A stretch of 6,028 nt of DNA from an uncultured Acidobacteriota bacterium (GTDB lineage Bacteria; Acidobacteriota; Terriglobia; Terriglobales; Acidobacteriaceae): positions 1 to 6,028 of the forward strand of contig CAIZGA010000629.1 of NCBI GenBank assembly GCA_903932385.1. The letters run 5' to 3'. The position numbers and the translations under genes are program-made. The notes below the pieces were generated by a model. That model worked only from the letters and a program-made list of their open reading frames with translations. It did no database searches and was not told the origin of the DNA. Shown here in pieces: positions 5,926-6,028 of this stretch (the first letter of the stretch is position 1; the number at the start of each line of letters is the position of its first letter).

Positions 5926-5986
5926 GTTCTGAGGCACACTTCTATAGTAAGGGCGAAAACCATTGTTGAGCAGATGAGGTAGGCCG
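5926..5986. promoter_or_regulatory. Divergent intergenic region with a two-way -10-like element
   Basis: This 61-bp spacer separates tsaD (-) from a plus-strand gene starting at 5987. CTATAG (5942-5947) is a perfect palindrome. It gives TATAGT on + (5943-5948, five of six matches to TATAAT) and TATAGA on - (5946-5941, four of six). No good -35 is visible on either strand. If used, plus transcripts would start near 5955 (about 32-nt leader), and minus transcripts near 5934, only about nine bases before the tsaD ATG. Confidence 0.3.
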
Positions 5987-6028
5987 ATGAGCAAAGCTAA
6001 AACAGCCAGGAAGATGACGCAAAAGCAG
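5987..6028 (+). CDS. Start of an unidentified plus-strand gene, truncated by the window edge
   Basis: An ATG at 5987-5989 opens a frame that stays open for the remaining 14 codons (MSKAKTARKMTQKQ). GAGGT (5975-5979) lies seven bases upstream, the best Shine-Dalgarno near this end of the window, and the frame diverges from tsaD. The visible N-terminus is strongly basic and hydrophilic (five K/R in 14 residues), so it is not a signal peptide start. The fragment is too short to assign a family. Confidence 0.55.
   Translation, partial: MSKAKTARKMTQKQ

Noticed and set aside
5926..5994. Longer tsaD from a TTG start at 5992-5994
   Set aside because: The extra 23 residues do not resemble TsaD, the TTG would overlap the start of the divergent gene, and the ATG at 5923-5925 gives the standard N-terminus.
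1..6028. Mobile element, CRISPR array, tRNA or novel defence system
   Set aside because: No transposase, integrase, direct-repeat array, cloverleaf or nuclease/helicase cluster was seen; YraN alone beside an aminotransferase is not evidence of a defence system.

Overview
The window is a compact chromosomal stretch of housekeeping and metabolic genes. Moderate-to-high GC, short spacers and the particular gene forms suggest an Acidobacteriota-like bacterium: an archaeal-looking class III aminotransferase, a TsaD lengthened by an insertion, and an isc-type Fe-S locus. That assignment is inference from protein style, not a database match. No mobile element, CRISPR array, tRNA or rRNA gene was seen.

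Layout. The left end (1-1027, + strand) is the tail of an iron-sulfur cluster (isc) operon: the last 40 codons of a [2Fe-2S] ferredoxin, then iscX, then a beta-carbonic anhydrase only 11 bp downstream. This unit runs head-on into a minus-strand unit. A short palindrome (about 1021-1042) contains both facing stop codons and may act as a weak bidirectional terminator.

The first minus-strand unit (2953 down to 1035) is a PLP-dependent class III aminotransferase followed by a YraN/UPF0102 nuclease-fold protein. Upstream of it lies a 262-bp spacer (2954-3215). It holds several perfect inverted repeats and a candidate promoter with an operator-like dyad, and is the least explained non-coding DNA here. 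The second minus-strand unit (5925 down to 3216) is tsaD followed by cysS, two translation genes (tRNA t6A37 modification and cysteine charging), separated by 94 bp.

At the right edge, a divergent plus-strand gene with a good ribosome binding site starts at 5987. Only 14 codons are visible. It shares a 61-bp intergenic region with tsaD that has a palindromic -10-like element.

How the genes relate: ferredoxin and IscX serve Fe-S assembly. The carbonic anhydrase, attached to that transcript, interconverts CO2 and bicarbonate. CysS and TsaD serve tRNA function. The aminotransferase is a general amino-acid enzyme of uncertain substrate. I see no new multi-gene system. The points worth a second look are the structured leader of the aminotransferase, the coupling of carbonic anhydrase to the isc operon, and the TsaD insertion.
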